From Rhodospirillales bacterium (lineage in GTDB: Bacteria; Pseudomonadota; Alphaproteobacteria; Rhodospirillales; Casp-alpha2), in contig JAJFII010000110.1 of the NCBI GenBank assembly GCA_021775095.1, positions 1 through 64,000 of the forward strand: 64,000 nt of DNA. The letters are read 5' to 3'. The notes under the pieces are model-generated. The model saw nothing but the letters and a program-made list of their open reading frames with translations, made no database searches and was not told the origin of the DNA. Below, piece by piece: positions 53,638-62,692 of this stretch. The first letter of the stretch is position 1; each line of letters begins with the position of its first letter. The position numbers were made by a program, and so were the translations under genes.

Positions 53638-55067
53638 TTGCCGCCTCTTATCACTGGAATATCGAGTTCCTTGATTTTTTTACGCAGGGTATTGCGGTTG
53701 AGTCCGAGGACTTCGGAAGCTTTAATTTGATTGCCGCGTGTTGCCTGCAACGTCAAAGTTATCAGGGGGCGTTCAACTTCTTTGAGAATTCGCTCATACA
53801 GTCCCGTTGACGGCAATTGACCGTCGTGGGCGTTGAAATAAGCGGCAAGGCGTTCTTCAACCGTATCTGCCAAACCCCGGCTGCCAAACTCGGCGCTCGA
53901 CGACGACTTGTTACCAAGTTCCTGGTCTATATCGGCCAAGGTTATGACTTCCTGCGAACAGAGCGCCGCCAGGCGTTGCACCATATTTTCCAGTTCACGA
54001 ACGTTTCCGGGCCAGGAATAGGATTTAAGGCGCTCCATGGCGTCGTTATCGATGATTTTCCACGGCAGGCCCAATTCAACGGCCTGCGTGAGAAATGCCC
54101 GAACCAGTTCTGGAATATCCTCGGTCCGCTCGCGCAGCGGAGGAAGCCGAAGGGGCACGACATTGAGGCGAAAGAACAAATCTTCACGGAAGTGTCCGCG
54201 TCGAATCAATTGTTTTAAGTCGCGATGGGTCGCCGCAATGATGCGGACGTCGGCACGGATGGTTGCCCGACCGCCGACGGTTGTAAATTCCCCCTCCTGC
54301 AGGACCCGCAACAACCGGGTTTGCGCTTCCAGAGGCATGTCGCCGATTTCGTCCAGAAACAATGTACCTCCGGCGGCCAGTTCAAACCGCCCGGCAGATC
54401 GGTTAGCAGCCCCCGTAAAGGCCCCCTTCTCGTGGCCAAAGAGTTCACTTTCAATCAGCTCTCTGGGGATTGCAGCCATGTTCAACGCAACAAACGGACC
54501 GGATTTTCGTTTCCCGTAATCGTGCAGGGCGCGGGCAACCAATTCCTTGCCGGTACCCGACTCACCATTAATTGTCACGGTCAGATCAGTTGCCATCAAA
54601 CGTGCCAAAGTCCGGTATATTTCCTGCATCGCCGGGGATCGTCCGATGAGTGGCAAAGCCTCTTCAGTCGTCGCATCCAAAGTCGACCTGGCCCCGCTCG
54701 GAATTTCAAGTCCTCTGCGAACAACGTTAACCAGTTCGTTGATATCAAAGGGTTTTGGAAGATACTCAAAGGCCCCTCTTTCGTTAGCCTTGACGGCCGT
54801 TAACAGGGTGCTTTGTGCACTCATGACAACAACTCTGAGACTCGGACGCAGACGCAGGATACGGGGGACCAGATCAAGCCCGTTCTCGTCAGGCATAACT
54901 ACATCTGTGATCACCAGATCGCCCTCACCGTCCTTGACCCACTGCCACAGGGTGGCTGCATTGCCAGTTGCACGGACATCATAACCTGCCCGATTGAGGG
55001 CTTGTGTCACAACGGTACGAATGCCTGCGTCATCGTCGGCAACGAGTATGGTTTGCGAGGTCATCAT
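53634..55067 (-). CDS. ntrC: Nitrogen regulator NtrC
   Basis: A 477-residue sigma-54 activator. Its receiver has D-D-D near 12 and the phospho-Asp in V-I-T-D-V-V-M-P. The AAA+ domain has G-E-S-G-T-G-K-E, an intact G-A-F-T-G-A loop and T-L-F-L-D-E-I-G-D. The Fis-type DNA-binding end reads [16 protein letters not shown]. It activates nitrogen assimilation genes when phosphorylated by NtrB. The start overlaps the ntrB stop. Confidence 0.97.
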   Translation of the reverse strand: MMTSQTILVADDDAGIRTVVTQALNRAGYDVRATGNAATLWQWVKDGEGDLVITDVVMPDENGLDLVPRILRLRPSLRVVVMSAQSTLLTAVKANERGAFEYLPKPFDINELVNVVRRGLEIPSGARSTLDATTEEALPLIGRSPAMQEIYRTLARLMATDLTVTINGESGTGKELVARALHDYGKRKSGPFVALNMAAIPRELIESELFGHEKGAFTGAANRSAGRFELAAGGTLFLDEIGDMPLEAQTRLLRVLQEGEFTTVGGRATIRADVRIIAATHRDLKQLIRRGHFREDLFFRLNVVPLRLPPLRERTEDIPELVRAFLTQAVELGLPWKIIDNDAMERLKSYSWPGNVRELENMVQRLAALCSQEVITLADIDQELGNKSSSSAEFGSRGLADTVEERLAAYFNAHDGQLPSTGLYERILKEVERPLITLTLQATRGNQIKASEVLGLNRNTLRKKIKELDIPVIRGGK

Positions 55068-56179
55068 GTATCCTGAGTTGTCGAAAACATGGGTAAAATA
55101 ATCCGGAATGTTGTCTTTTTGGAATTTGAGTCACATTCAATCACGCCGCCGTGGTCGCCAATTATTTTGGCGACGAGGGCGAGGCCAAGGCCCGTTCCTT
55201 GGGGTTTTGACGTTACAAACGGGTCAAACAGGTAGGGTTTCAGATCGTCCGGGATACCAGAGCCGTTGTCGGATACGCTGATTTGCAGCGGCAGATGAAC
55301 ACGTTTGTCACTATTTGGAACCGCAAACCTTACGCCCTGTTGGTAGGCCGTCGACAAGGTGATTTGACCGTTTATTTTCGGCGCACTTTCCGACGCATTT
55401 TTGACCAAGTTTAGAAATACCTGTACCAGTTGGTCTCGATTGCCGAGTACGGCCGGCAGCGACGGGTCAAATTCATTTACAAATTTTAAGTGGCTGCCAA
55501 ATCCATTTTTCGCCAATTTATGGACCCGGTCCAGCACCTGATGAATATTGACCGCTTCACGTTGTAACGGGCCCGTATCGGAGAATACCCCCATTCGGTC
55601 GACCAAATCACATATCCGATCGGCTTCGTCGCGAATCAGTTCTGTTAGGGGGCGGTCTTCATCGTTGGCATTTTGCTCCAGTAATTGCGCCGCACCCCGG
55701 ATTCCCGAAAGCGGGTTTTTGACCTCATGGGCCAGCATCGCCGCCATGGCGGTGACCGAACGCGCAGCGCCCCGGTGGGTCAATTGGCGGTCAATTTTGT
55801 CGGCAATAGAACGCTGCTGCAGAGTCAGCGCAACAATTCCCGGTTGTTCGACCACCGGCGTCGCCTGAATATTCATAAAATTTATGCCAATGCGTGGCGT
55901 TTCCAGAGTCAATCCGTACTCAGAAACAATACTGCGCTGGCTGCGTACCTGTTCGATGAGTGCAAAAACAGGACTGTCTTTGGGCAAAAAGGCAGTCAGG
56001 GGTTTATTTAGCATATGGTCTGCACTTGATCGAAACAGTTGCTCCGTCGCCGTGTTGGCATAAATTATGACGTTTTGTTGATTAATCGCCAATAACGCCG
56101 TTGTTAATGCGTTGAGTAACTGATCGCCGTCAATCCCCTTTGCACGTCGGTCATGCTGGGCGATGGCGCGATTGGCCAT
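55064..56179 (-). CDS. ntrB: Nitrogen sensor kinase NtrB
   Basis: A 371-residue soluble histidine kinase with an N-terminal PAS domain ([12 protein letters not shown]) and kinase core. The H-box is [13 protein letters not shown], the N-box N-L-V-K-N-A-S-E, and the G-boxes D-N-G-S-G-I and G-T-G-L-G-L-A. It phosphorylates or dephosphorylates NtrC under PII control. It overlaps dusB by one base, as is usual for the nifR3-ntrB pair. Confidence 0.96.
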   Translation of the reverse strand: MANRAIAQHDRRAKGIDGDQLLNALTTALLAINQQNVIIYANTATEQLFRSSADHMLNKPLTAFLPKDSPVFALIEQVRSQRSIVSEYGLTLETPRIGINFMNIQATPVVEQPGIVALTLQQRSIADKIDRQLTHRGAARSVTAMAAMLAHEVKNPLSGIRGAAQLLEQNANDEDRPLTELIRDEADRICDLVDRMGVFSDTGPLQREAVNIHQVLDRVHKLAKNGFGSHLKFVNEFDPSLPAVLGNRDQLVQVFLNLVKNASESAPKINGQITLSTAYQQGVRFAVPNSDKRVHLPLQISVSDNGSGIPDDLKPYLFDPFVTSKPQGTGLGLALVAKIIGDHGGVIECDSNSKKTTFRIILPMFSTTQDT

Positions 56180-57159
56180 CAGGCAGCGAGCCGTTCGACA
56201 AGCGGATCATAAAACGTGCGAATTTCACTTTTGACCTGGTCTGGATCATCCAAACTATTAATTAACGCCCTGTATTCTGTGGATTTTGGTAATCCTTTGG
56301 AATACCAACCCAAATGTTTGCGGGCGATACGAACCCCGGGGGTAACCCCGTAATGGCTCAAAATCGTCTCGTAATGTTCCAATACGGTTGCCAATTGCAG
56401 TTCCATCGACGGATCGGGAAGTTTTTCGCCGGTCTGCAGATAATGCCAAACCTGGTTGGGAAACCACGGCCGACCATAGGTGCCGCGTCCGATCAAGGCA
56501 CCGTCAGCCCCGGACTCCAGTAACATTTGCCGGGCATCTTCTACGGTGTTGATATCGCCATTACCAAATACCGGCAGATTTACAGCCTCTTTTACCTTGC
56601 GGATGAACTTCCAGTCCGCCTGCCCCTTGTAGAATTGGCACCGTGTACGCCCATGCACGGCAAGCGATTGAATTCCACAATCTTCAGCGACCTTAGCCAG
56701 TGACGGCGCATTCCGGCTTTCGTCGTTCCATCCCGTGCGCATTTTCAACGTCACTGGAATTGAAACGGCTTTAACCACGGCAGAGAGGATCGCGGCCGCG
56801 TGTTTTTCATCGCGCATCAGGGCCGATCCGGCATCCCCGTTGGTCACTTTTTTAACCGGGCACCCCATATTGATGTCAATCATCGCGGCGCCACGGTCTT
56901 CGTTCAGGCGAGCCGCTTCCGCAACAATCTCCGGTTCGCAGCCCGCCAACTGCACAGACATCGGGTGCTCTTCCGCACAATGGGTTGCCATCTTCATGGT
57001 TTTTTTGGCGGCATAAACCATGGCTTTGCTGGCAATCATTTCCGACACGACAAGCCCGACCCCCCAGCGTTTAACCAGCCGTCGAAATGGCAGGTCCGTA
57101 ACCCCTGACATGGGCGCAAGGACGATTGGGTTATCAATTTTAACGGGACCGATGAACAT
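56179..57159 (-). CDS. dusB: tRNA-dihydrouridine synthase DusB (NifR3)
   Basis: A 326-residue flavin-dependent enzyme that reduces uridine to dihydrouridine in the tRNA D-loop. It has the start [12 protein letters not shown], the catalytic cysteine in I-N-M-G-C-P-V-K-K, and F-G-N-G-D-I-N near 200. It heads the ntrBCYX cluster, where the gene was first named nifR3. The gene upstream on the same strand is 84 bases away. Confidence 0.96.
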   Translation of the reverse strand: MFIGPVKIDNPIVLAPMSGVTDLPFRRLVKRWGVGLVVSEMIASKAMVYAAKKTMKMATHCAEEHPMSVQLAGCEPEIVAEAARLNEDRGAAMIDINMGCPVKKVTNGDAGSALMRDEKHAAAILSAVVKAVSIPVTLKMRTGWNDESRNAPSLAKVAEDCGIQSLAVHGRTRCQFYKGQADWKFIRKVKEAVNLPVFGNGDINTVEDARQMLLESGADGALIGRGTYGRPWFPNQVWHYLQTGEKLPDPSMELQLATVLEHYETILSHYGVTPGVRIARKHLGWYSKGLPKSTEYRALINSLDDPDQVKSEIRTFYDPLVERLAA

Positions 57160-57243
57160 CGTTATTTACTCTCATGGAATGGGTGCACATTTATTAGGCA
57201 ATTGGCGAACCAATTACAAGGAAGCAGATGGGCGATAAAGGGA

Positions 57244-58053
57244 TTATTCGGCTAAAATTACGTCAGTGACTATTTTTACGCCAGGATAACTGAGTGTCAG
57301 GAGCAAATAGACAAACAGGACGACGCGTGCTGCTTTGCGACCACGCAGGCCGGATTTGAAATGCGCCGCTAACAGGCAACCGATGACCACAAAAGCGGCC
57401 AGGGCGAGGATCGATTTGTGGTTTAAGGCGATAACCGTCTGCGTTTCGGAATATTGCAAGGCCATTCCGCTGATCATGCCTATGGCCAATACAGCTTCGC
57501 CGGTTATCAGCAGACGCATCACCAAATGGTCGCAGTCGGCAAGTGACGGCAGATGACGAATCCATGGCGTCTGTGTTTTGGCTTTGAGCGCGCGCGCCTG
57601 GAGGGCGGCGGCCAACCCGGCGACAGCGGCGAGGGTCACCAAGGCATAGGTTGCAACCGAAACGACAATATGCATGGTCACCCAGCCTGAGATGATTTCC
57701 GGGTGGGCGGTTGATTGGGCTGAACTCAGGTAGGTCCAAACAACCGCACCGCTTGCCAGAAGAAACATATAGGGGGCAAATAACGCTCCAAGACGCCACA
57801 TCTCACCTGTCACAGCACTGATGGCAGCGAATAAAACCAGGCTGGCGGTAACGGTAATCCATAGCGCTGTGGACAAATCCGTATGCCATCCGTCCTGGGA
57901 ACCAATAATCAGCAGTAGTCCGGGTCCGACAATCGCTACGACCATTAATAGCCAGAATTTCGCGGTTTTGCCGGCTGGCGCGCGGGTCGATGTTACCGCC
58001 AGGGGTAACACGGCAATTAACGCGCTCAAATTGAGAAGGAATGTGTCGGACAT
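57244..58053 (-). CDS. YpjD/CcsA-like cytochrome c assembly-family membrane protein
   Basis: A 269-residue polytopic protein of about eight helices. The W-V-T-M-H-I-V-V-S-V-A-T-Y-A segment and a later N-H-K-S-I-L histidine are those of the CcsA/HemX-like family that handles haem in cytochrome c assembly; YpjD-type members have no firmly settled role. The frame extends to 58152, but ATG 58053 gives a typical N-terminus. It is divergent to ispDF and may be cotranscribed with dusB. Confidence 0.8.
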   Translation of the reverse strand: MSDTFLLNLSALIAVLPLAVTSTRAPAGKTAKFWLLMVVAIVGPGLLLIIGSQDGWHTDLSTALWITVTASLVLFAAISAVTGEMWRLGALFAPYMFLLASGAVVWTYLSSAQSTAHPEIISGWVTMHIVVSVATYALVTLAAVAGLAAALQARALKAKTQTPWIRHLPSLADCDHLVMRLLITGEAVLAIGMISGMALQYSETQTVIALNHKSILALAAFVVIGCLLAAHFKSGLRGRKAARVVLFVYLLLTLSYPGVKIVTDVILAE

Positions 58054-58207
58054 GGGTTTGTTCCTGCATGACTGGTTCAGGCGTGCGAGATCGCCAGAAG
58101 ATTGCTCTAGATGCCCCCCATAGCAAGACAAATTCAGGTTTGATCTTGGCATTCTACGACGGCGCGACTAATCTCGCGCACATTTTGAGGTCGAAAGGCT
58201 GAACCGG

Positions 58208-59362
58208 ATGAAAAAAGCGATTGCTCTCATCGTCGCTGCGGGGCGCGGCCACCGATTTGGTGGTCCCCTGGCAAAACAATATCTTGAATTAAACGGAGCT
58301 CCCGTGCTGCGCCATTCGATCCTGGCATTCCAAAAACATCCTGGTGTGTCTGCGGTTCGAGTGGTCATCCACCCTGATGATCTGGGCCTGTACCAAAAGG
58401 CGGTCCAGGGACTTGGCCTTCACGATCCTGTTACCGGTGGCGCGTCGCGCCAGGATTCCGTGCGTTTGGGACTGGAGCGGCTTGCGCCGGATGTGCCGGA
58501 ATTCGTCCTCATCCATGACGCCGCACGGCCTTTCATCGGCAGTGACGTGATTGATCGGGTGTTGGCGGGCCTGGAAACAGAGATCTGCGTCATCCCCGCA
58601 TTGCCCCTGACCGATACCATAAAAAGGATAAGAGACGGTTATGTGATTGCCACAGAAGATCGATCCGAGTTATGTCGTGTTCAAACGCCACAGGGATTTC
58701 ATTTCAGATCTATCCTCAAAGCCCATCGTCAGACCGCAGGTCAAAATTTTACCGATGATGCGGCAATTTGTGAATCGGTTGGATTAGCTGTCTTGCAAGT
58801 TGCCGGCGACGTGGCAAATCTAAAAATTACCACGCAGGAGGATATGAACGTGGGTGATCCACCCGGCACCCCGTTTGAGACAAGAACAGGTTCCGGATTC
58901 GATGTTCACCGTTTTAAGTCTGGTAATCAGGTTGTCCTGTGCGGCGTCCAAGTTCCCCATTCCCACGCCCTGGCCGGGCATTCCGACGCAGATGTCGGGT
59001 TACATGCCTTAACCGATGCCCTTTTGGGGGCCATTGGTGAGGGCGACATTGGTCATTTTTTCCCGCCGTCCGACGACCAGTGGCGCGGTGCGCCATCGGA
59101 TCTATTTGTCCGCCATGCGGTAGACCTCATAGCCGTTCGCGGCGGGCGAATTATCAACGTTGATGTGACGTTGATCTGTGAAGCGCCAAAAATTGGTCCC
59201 CACCGGCTGGTTATGAAAGACCGGGTTGCTGACATCCTTGGTATTTGCAAATCCCGGGTAAATGTTAAAGCCACGACAACAGAAAGCCTTGGGTTTACAG
59301 GGCGCGGCGAAGGAATTGCTGCGCAAGCGAGTGTTAATGTTGAAATTCCAGTGGCTGAATAA
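58208..59362 (+). CDS. ispDF: Bifunctional IspD/IspF (MEP pathway)
   Basis: A 384-residue fusion. Residues 1 to about 225 are the cytidylyltransferase IspD (A-A-G-R-G-H-R-F-G-G, then H-D-A-A-R-P-F, V-Q-T-P-Q-G-F). Residues about 228-384 are the cyclodiphosphate synthase IspF (G-S-G-F-D-V-H-R-F with metal D and H, G-H-S-D-A-D-V, and the final E-S-L-G-F-T-G-R-G-E-G). It catalyses two steps of isoprenoid precursor synthesis; fusion of the two is common in alphaproteobacteria. There is no partner MEP gene in the window. Confidence 0.97.
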   Translation: MKKAIALIVAAGRGHRFGGPLAKQYLELNGAPVLRHSILAFQKHPGVSAVRVVIHPDDLGLYQKAVQGLGLHDPVTGGASRQDSVRLGLERLAPDVPEFVLIHDAARPFIGSDVIDRVLAGLETEICVIPALPLTDTIKRIRDGYVIATEDRSELCRVQTPQGFHFRSILKAHRQTAGQNFTDDAAICESVGLAVLQVAGDVANLKITTQEDMNVGDPPGTPFETRTGSGFDVHRFKSGNQVVLCGVQVPHSHALAGHSDADVGLHALTDALLGAIGEGDIGHFFPPSDDQWRGAPSDLFVRHAVDLIAVRGGRIINVDVTLICEAPKIGPHRLVMKDRVADILGICKSRVNVKATTTESLGFTGRGEGIAAQASVNVEIPVAE

Positions 59363-59478
59363 AGGCAGATTTGATTAACGATCTAATTCATTTTAACAAA
59401 CCAGTTTGATTGCTCTAAACTATTGGTTAGTATAGGCTTTCGTTGAGGGAACGGCCTGTTGGGGCAGAAATCTGTATT

Positions 59479-60396
59479 ATGGCGCTAGACTACGCGGAAT
59501 GTGATGTGATCCTGGTTGACGACGATCTGAACTCGCGTCAGAGCGTGAAGAATATTCTGCACAACCACGGTTACAGAAAGCTACGAACGGGTCGAACACT
59601 GGCCGATGTGCGTGAGTTTTTGTCAAAGGGCATGCCCGATCTCTTGATTGGCTCGACCGACATAAAAGATGGCGACTTTGTTAATTATGTTCGTGAAGTG
59701 CGCAACGGCACAGCCGGAAATAACCCCTTCATACCGATCATCACAATGGTTGGTGAACCGACTCCAGAACTCGTGCGACGCATTGTTGAGTCAGGAACCG
59801 ACACGGTTGTCGCCAAACCGTTTTCCACGGCCCAGGTTCTGGACCGTGTTCAGGACCTGATAGACTCGCGAAAGAAGTTTGTTATAGCCGATGATTATAT
59901 TGGCCCCATTCGACGAAAAGACGGCGGAGCGCCGGGTATCGATGCGCCCAATACCCTGAAGGCGCGGGCCAATGGGCAAAGCCTCAGTTTTGCCGAAGTT
60001 GAAAGTATGATCAATCGGGCGACGCTTAAATTGCATATGCTCAAAGTCGATGTCATTGGCATCCAAATCGCCACCCATGTCACCAATCTGGTTCCGCTTT
60101 TGGAACGGGGTGGTCGGGTAGACCCTGCCATTCGAACCGAACTACTGGCGTTGCTGGATATTACGGATTCGTCCGATGACAAACTGAAGGACAGCAAATA
60201 CGAACACGTCGCCGAACTGTGTAATTCGCTTGGGAATGTCGCCAGTTCAATAATTGCGTCGCGCGGTGGTGAACCCGATGCAAAGGACGTTCGATTGTTA
60301 AAACCGCTGTCTCAGGCCATTCAGGCTTGTTTTAGCGGCGCCATCACCGACGTCGCGCAGGTTAAGGCCATTGCGGCACAGATTGGCGCCATGTAA
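59479..60396 (+). CDS. Receiver-domain-like protein lacking the phospho-Asp
   Basis: A 305-residue cytoplasmic protein. Residues 8-130 look like a CheY receiver: the acidic cluster D14-D16 and the K-P-F lysine K113 are present, but the phosphorylation position, 44 residues after D15, is Ser59 in L-L-I-G-S-T-D. D61 is the nearest acid. The rest (about 170-305) is mostly helical with no recognised output domain, and no DNA-binding region is evident. It probably works as a phosphorylation-independent adaptor. The frame extends back to 59443, but ATG 59479 fits the receiver start. Confidence 0.72.
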   Translation: MALDYAECDVILVDDDLNSRQSVKNILHNHGYRKLRTGRTLADVREFLSKGMPDLLIGSTDIKDGDFVNYVREVRNGTAGNNPFIPIITMVGEPTPELVRRIVESGTDTVVAKPFSTAQVLDRVQDLIDSRKKFVIADDYIGPIRRKDGGAPGIDAPNTLKARANGQSLSFAEVESMINRATLKLHMLKVDVIGIQIATHVTNLVPLLERGGRVDPAIRTELLALLDITDSSDDKLKDSKYEHVAELCNSLGNVASSIIASRGGEPDAKDVRLLKPLSQAIQACFSGAITDVAQVKAIAAQIGAM

Positions 60397-60471
60397 TCAT
60401 ATCGGTTCTTGGGTTGGTGCACCGGTGCGCGCTTTGAGGGGCCGTCAATTCCTACCAGAGAGACCAAAAGC

Positions 60472-60744
60472 GTGGATAATCAGTTGAGCAAAAGCCAGTC
60501 TTCATCCCCGGGGGAACCAGCAACTCCCACACGCAGCCAGGCAAAATGGCTTGAACGGGGGTTGTCCCAGGCTGGAGGAAAATTACCGTTGTTTGACGAG
60601 AACGGGAAACGCGTGAGTGACAGGACCGTTAAAAGTTGTCTGCAAAAAGGTTGGGCGGAACCCTGGTTCGATAATCCGGTAAAACCCGACTGGCAAATTT
60701 GTAAAATTACGGACAACGGTCGAAAATTGTTTGGCGACGAATAA
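60472..60744 (+). CDS. Small protein with a possible winged-helix fold
   Basis: A 90-residue protein if GTG 60472 is the start; the frame opens at 60409. After a Ser/Pro-rich head (S-K-S-Q-S-S-S-P-G-E-P) comes a compact block W-L-E-R-G-L-S-Q-A-G-G-K-L-P-L-F-D, then R-T-V-K-S-C-L-Q-K-G-W-A-E-P-W-F and I-T-D-N-G-R-K-L-F. The spacing of helix, helix and a final T-x-x-G-R resembles a MarR-like wing. I recognise no named family. It lies between the receiver-like gene and the STAS gene, all on the plus strand. Confidence 0.6.
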   Translation: MDNQLSKSQSSSPGEPATPTRSQAKWLERGLSQAGGKLPLFDENGKRVSDRTVKSCLQKGWAEPWFDNPVKPDWQICKITDNGRKLFGDE

Positions 60745-60856
60745 AGATGTTAAGACGTTTTTGATGATTTTATGAATAAATTGTTGAAACAATGCAAATA
60801 ACAAAAAACTGCAATTAAAGTTTTATATATTGATAAGGTAATGAAATCCGACAGGT

Positions 60857-61171
60857 ATGTTTAATATGGAACATAAAGTCGAAACACGCGGTGACAGCAC
60901 CTATATCTATTTTAGCGGCGATATCGATCAAACATGCGCCCATAGCGTTCGCCAAATCTTGCACGATATCGTTACCAGCCAGCTAACAACTGTGGTTGAG
61001 TTATCGGATGTGCCTGTAATTGATAGTTCTGGAGTTGCCAGCCTTCTTGATGGCGAGAAAACGGCAAAACAGCGCGGCCATCGGCTTGAATTGGCAGCAC
61101 CAAGCACGCGGGTAAGCCGGGTGCTGGAACTGGCCCACCTGGATCGTTATTTTATCATCCGAGATCGCTGA
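60857..61171 (+). CDS. STAS-domain protein (anti-sigma-factor antagonist or MlaB-like)
   Basis: A 104-residue single STAS domain. The conserved loop reads V-I-D-S-S-G-V-A-S-L-L-D, where the serines are the phosphorylation site in SpoIIAA-type antagonists. The N-terminus (Y-I-Y-F-S-G-D-I-D) fits the first strand pair. It could be a partner-switching regulator or an MlaB-type subunit of a lipid transporter; no kinase or Mla gene is adjacent. ATG 60866 is an alternative start. It is followed 10 bases later by a [2Fe-2S] protein gene. Confidence 0.85.
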   Translation: MFNMEHKVETRGDSTYIYFSGDIDQTCAHSVRQILHDIVTSQLTTVVELSDVPVIDSSGVASLLDGEKTAKQRGHRLELAAPSTRVSRVLELAHLDRYFIIRDR

Positions 61172-61181
61172 GGACTAAAAT

Positions 61182-61526
61182 TTGACCGCATCTGATAGGC
61201 CAGACGAACCTGTAAAACCAAAGTTTTTAATGATTTGTGTAAACCGTCGGTTTCGCGCCGATGAAGCGTCCTGCGCTGCGCGCGGCAGTCAGGCCCTGGC
61301 TGACGCCCTGGAAACGGGCATCCGCCAGCGTCGTATAGATATAAAGACCGAGCGCAGCGTCTGTTTGGGTCATTGCCAAGTTGGGCCGAGTATCCGTCTG
61401 GCACCGGGCGGTCGGTTTATTCTCGGAAAAACCCTGGACGACGTAAATGACCTGCTTGATGAGTTGCAACTGATCTGTGGGACCTGCGACGACGTGCTGC
61501 TGCCGCTGGACCTGCTGGGGTCATGA
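61182..61526 (+). CDS. Thioredoxin-like [2Fe-2S] ferredoxin-type protein
   Basis: A 114-residue soluble protein. Four cysteines, C19, C31, C61 and C65, in the spacing C-x11-C and C-x3-C (V-C-L-G-H-C-Q-V-G-P) match the thioredoxin-fold [2Fe-2S] ferredoxins. A second pair at C98 and C101 (I-C-G-T-C) is additional and could be redox active. The start is TTG 61182 with TGAGGA upstream. Its electron partner is unknown. Confidence 0.8.
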   Translation: MTASDRPDEPVKPKFLMICVNRRFRADEASCAARGSQALADALETGIRQRRIDIKTERSVCLGHCQVGPSIRLAPGGRFILGKTLDDVNDLLDELQLICGTCDDVLLPLDLLGS

Positions 61527-61555
61527 ATTGCGAAGTTGATTTAATTTTAACGTCC

Positions 61556-61571
61556 TGTGACGCAGGTCACA
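61556..61571. promoter_or_regulatory. CRP/FNR-superfamily binding site
   Basis: TGTGA-CGCAGG-TCACA is an exact match to the E. coli CRP consensus half-sites with six-base spacing. It lies between two convergent genes, so it cannot serve either as a normal promoter; the downstream AAGAAT at 61593-61598 has the class II geometry (centre 41.5 bases before 61605). Confidence 0.55.
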
Positions 61572-61604
61572 GCGAACTTCCTGCAATTGGTCAAGAATGC
61601 AGGT

Positions 61605-61690
61605 GTTGGAAGGGTTTCTAAATCGATCCCCTTCCCTTCCCTCAAGAGCACTAACTTAAGGTCGGGTTTCAAAACCCGACCTTTTTTTTA
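61605..61690 (+). ncRNA. Candidate CRP-controlled small RNA
   Basis: Predicted 86-base transcript with no open frame. A possible -10 (AAGAAT, 61593-61598) lies downstream of a CRP-type box, and the RNA would end at the intrinsic terminator 61659-61689. The middle holds the pyrimidine run CCCCTTCCCTTCCCTC (61628-61643), a good anti-Shine-Dalgarno match, part of which can pair with GGAAGGG at 61608-61614. Hfq, encoded in this window, could use the terminator U-tail. The evidence is positional only; no expression data exist here. Confidence 0.45.
61659..61689 (+). terminator. Intrinsic terminator ending the candidate small RNA
   Basis: AGGTCGGGTTT at 61659-61669 pairs with AAACCCGACCT at 61672-61682, followed by eight T residues. 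The A-rich flank lets it terminate the eamA transcript from the other side as well; its T-run overlaps the eamA stop codon. Confidence 0.9.
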
Positions 61691-62581
61691 TGGCTGTTTG
61701 TGTCGTTCGCGAACTGAAATGTAAATCCCACTAATTATGATGGTCGCGATTCCGATCCAGGTTAAAATATCAGGGAGGTCGCCAAAAACCACATAACCGA
61801 GCAAACAGGCCATGAGAATTTCCGTATATCCGTAGGGTGCCAATATCGATGCTTCGACAAATTCAAAGGCCCTAATTATCAAATAATGTCCGAGGGCGGC
61901 AATCGTCCCCAATAAAATCATCCACAACCAATCCGCCGTCGTTGGGGTTTGCCAGCCATAGGGTACGAGGATTGATAAAACCACAACACCAATGAGCGCT
62001 GTAAATGTGAGTGTCACCATCGGTGGTGCAGTATTTGCCAGTTTTCGTGTCGAGATCAGATAACAGCCATAGGTAATTCCGGCAGCTAACGCCAGCATCG
62101 TTCCGATACCGAAATCGGAAAAACCAGGACGGACAATTATAAGTGCGCCCAACAATCCGACAAGCACCGCCATCCATCGTCGGATGCCAACGGGTTCTTT
62201 GAGGATCACAACCGACAGAACTGTTACAACAAAGGGATAAATGAAAACCAGTGCCAGGGCATCGGCCAGGGGAATGAGAGCCAATGCGGAAAAATAAAGA
62301 AATGTTGATGCCATCAGAAACCCACCGCGCAGGATTTGCATTCCAGTCGATTTGACGACCAATGCCTGGCGTCCGTAGGTTGCCAGCGCCAGCGGCAACA
62401 TCAGGGCGAAGTGAAAAAAGTATCGTGCCCAGGTGATCTGGAGGACCGAATAACGTGTACTTAGTTCCTTGGCAATGGCATCAAGGAACGGAATGATAAT
62501 CATCGCAAGAACCATCAACAGGACACCCAGCACATATTTGCGGTCCGCTTGCGTAACGGATGTCGGGATATGGGATGACAT
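61688..62581 (-). CDS. EamA-family (DMT) transporter
   Basis: A 297-residue membrane protein of ten helices in two EamA repeats. Family features are P-L-A-D-A-L-A-L-V-F-I-Y-P-F near the end of the first half and the matching E-A-S-I-L-A-P-Y-G-Y in the second. Members export amino acids, nucleosides or drugs; the substrate is unknown. The frame opens at 62623; ATG 62581 is taken. It is divergent to the oxidoreductase gene. Confidence 0.88.
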   Translation of the reverse strand: MSSHIPTSVTQADRKYVLGVLLMVLAMIIIPFLDAIAKELSTRYSVLQITWARYFFHFALMLPLALATYGRQALVVKSTGMQILRGGFLMASTFLYFSALALIPLADALALVFIYPFVVTVLSVVILKEPVGIRRWMAVLVGLLGALIIVRPGFSDFGIGTMLALAAGITYGCYLISTRKLANTAPPMVTLTFTALIGVVVLSILVPYGWQTPTTADWLWMILLGTIAALGHYLIIRAFEFVEASILAPYGYTEILMACLLGYVVFGDLPDILTWIGIATIIISGIYISVRERHKQP

Positions 62582-62692
62582 TTGTCTCACGGTGTCGAAA
62601 TTGCCCAGAATATGTGTTACCACGGATTTTTATTGCGGGTCGGTAGCGACCATGGCTAACGCCTATCGACCTGCAGGTAAACCGAAAAAACC

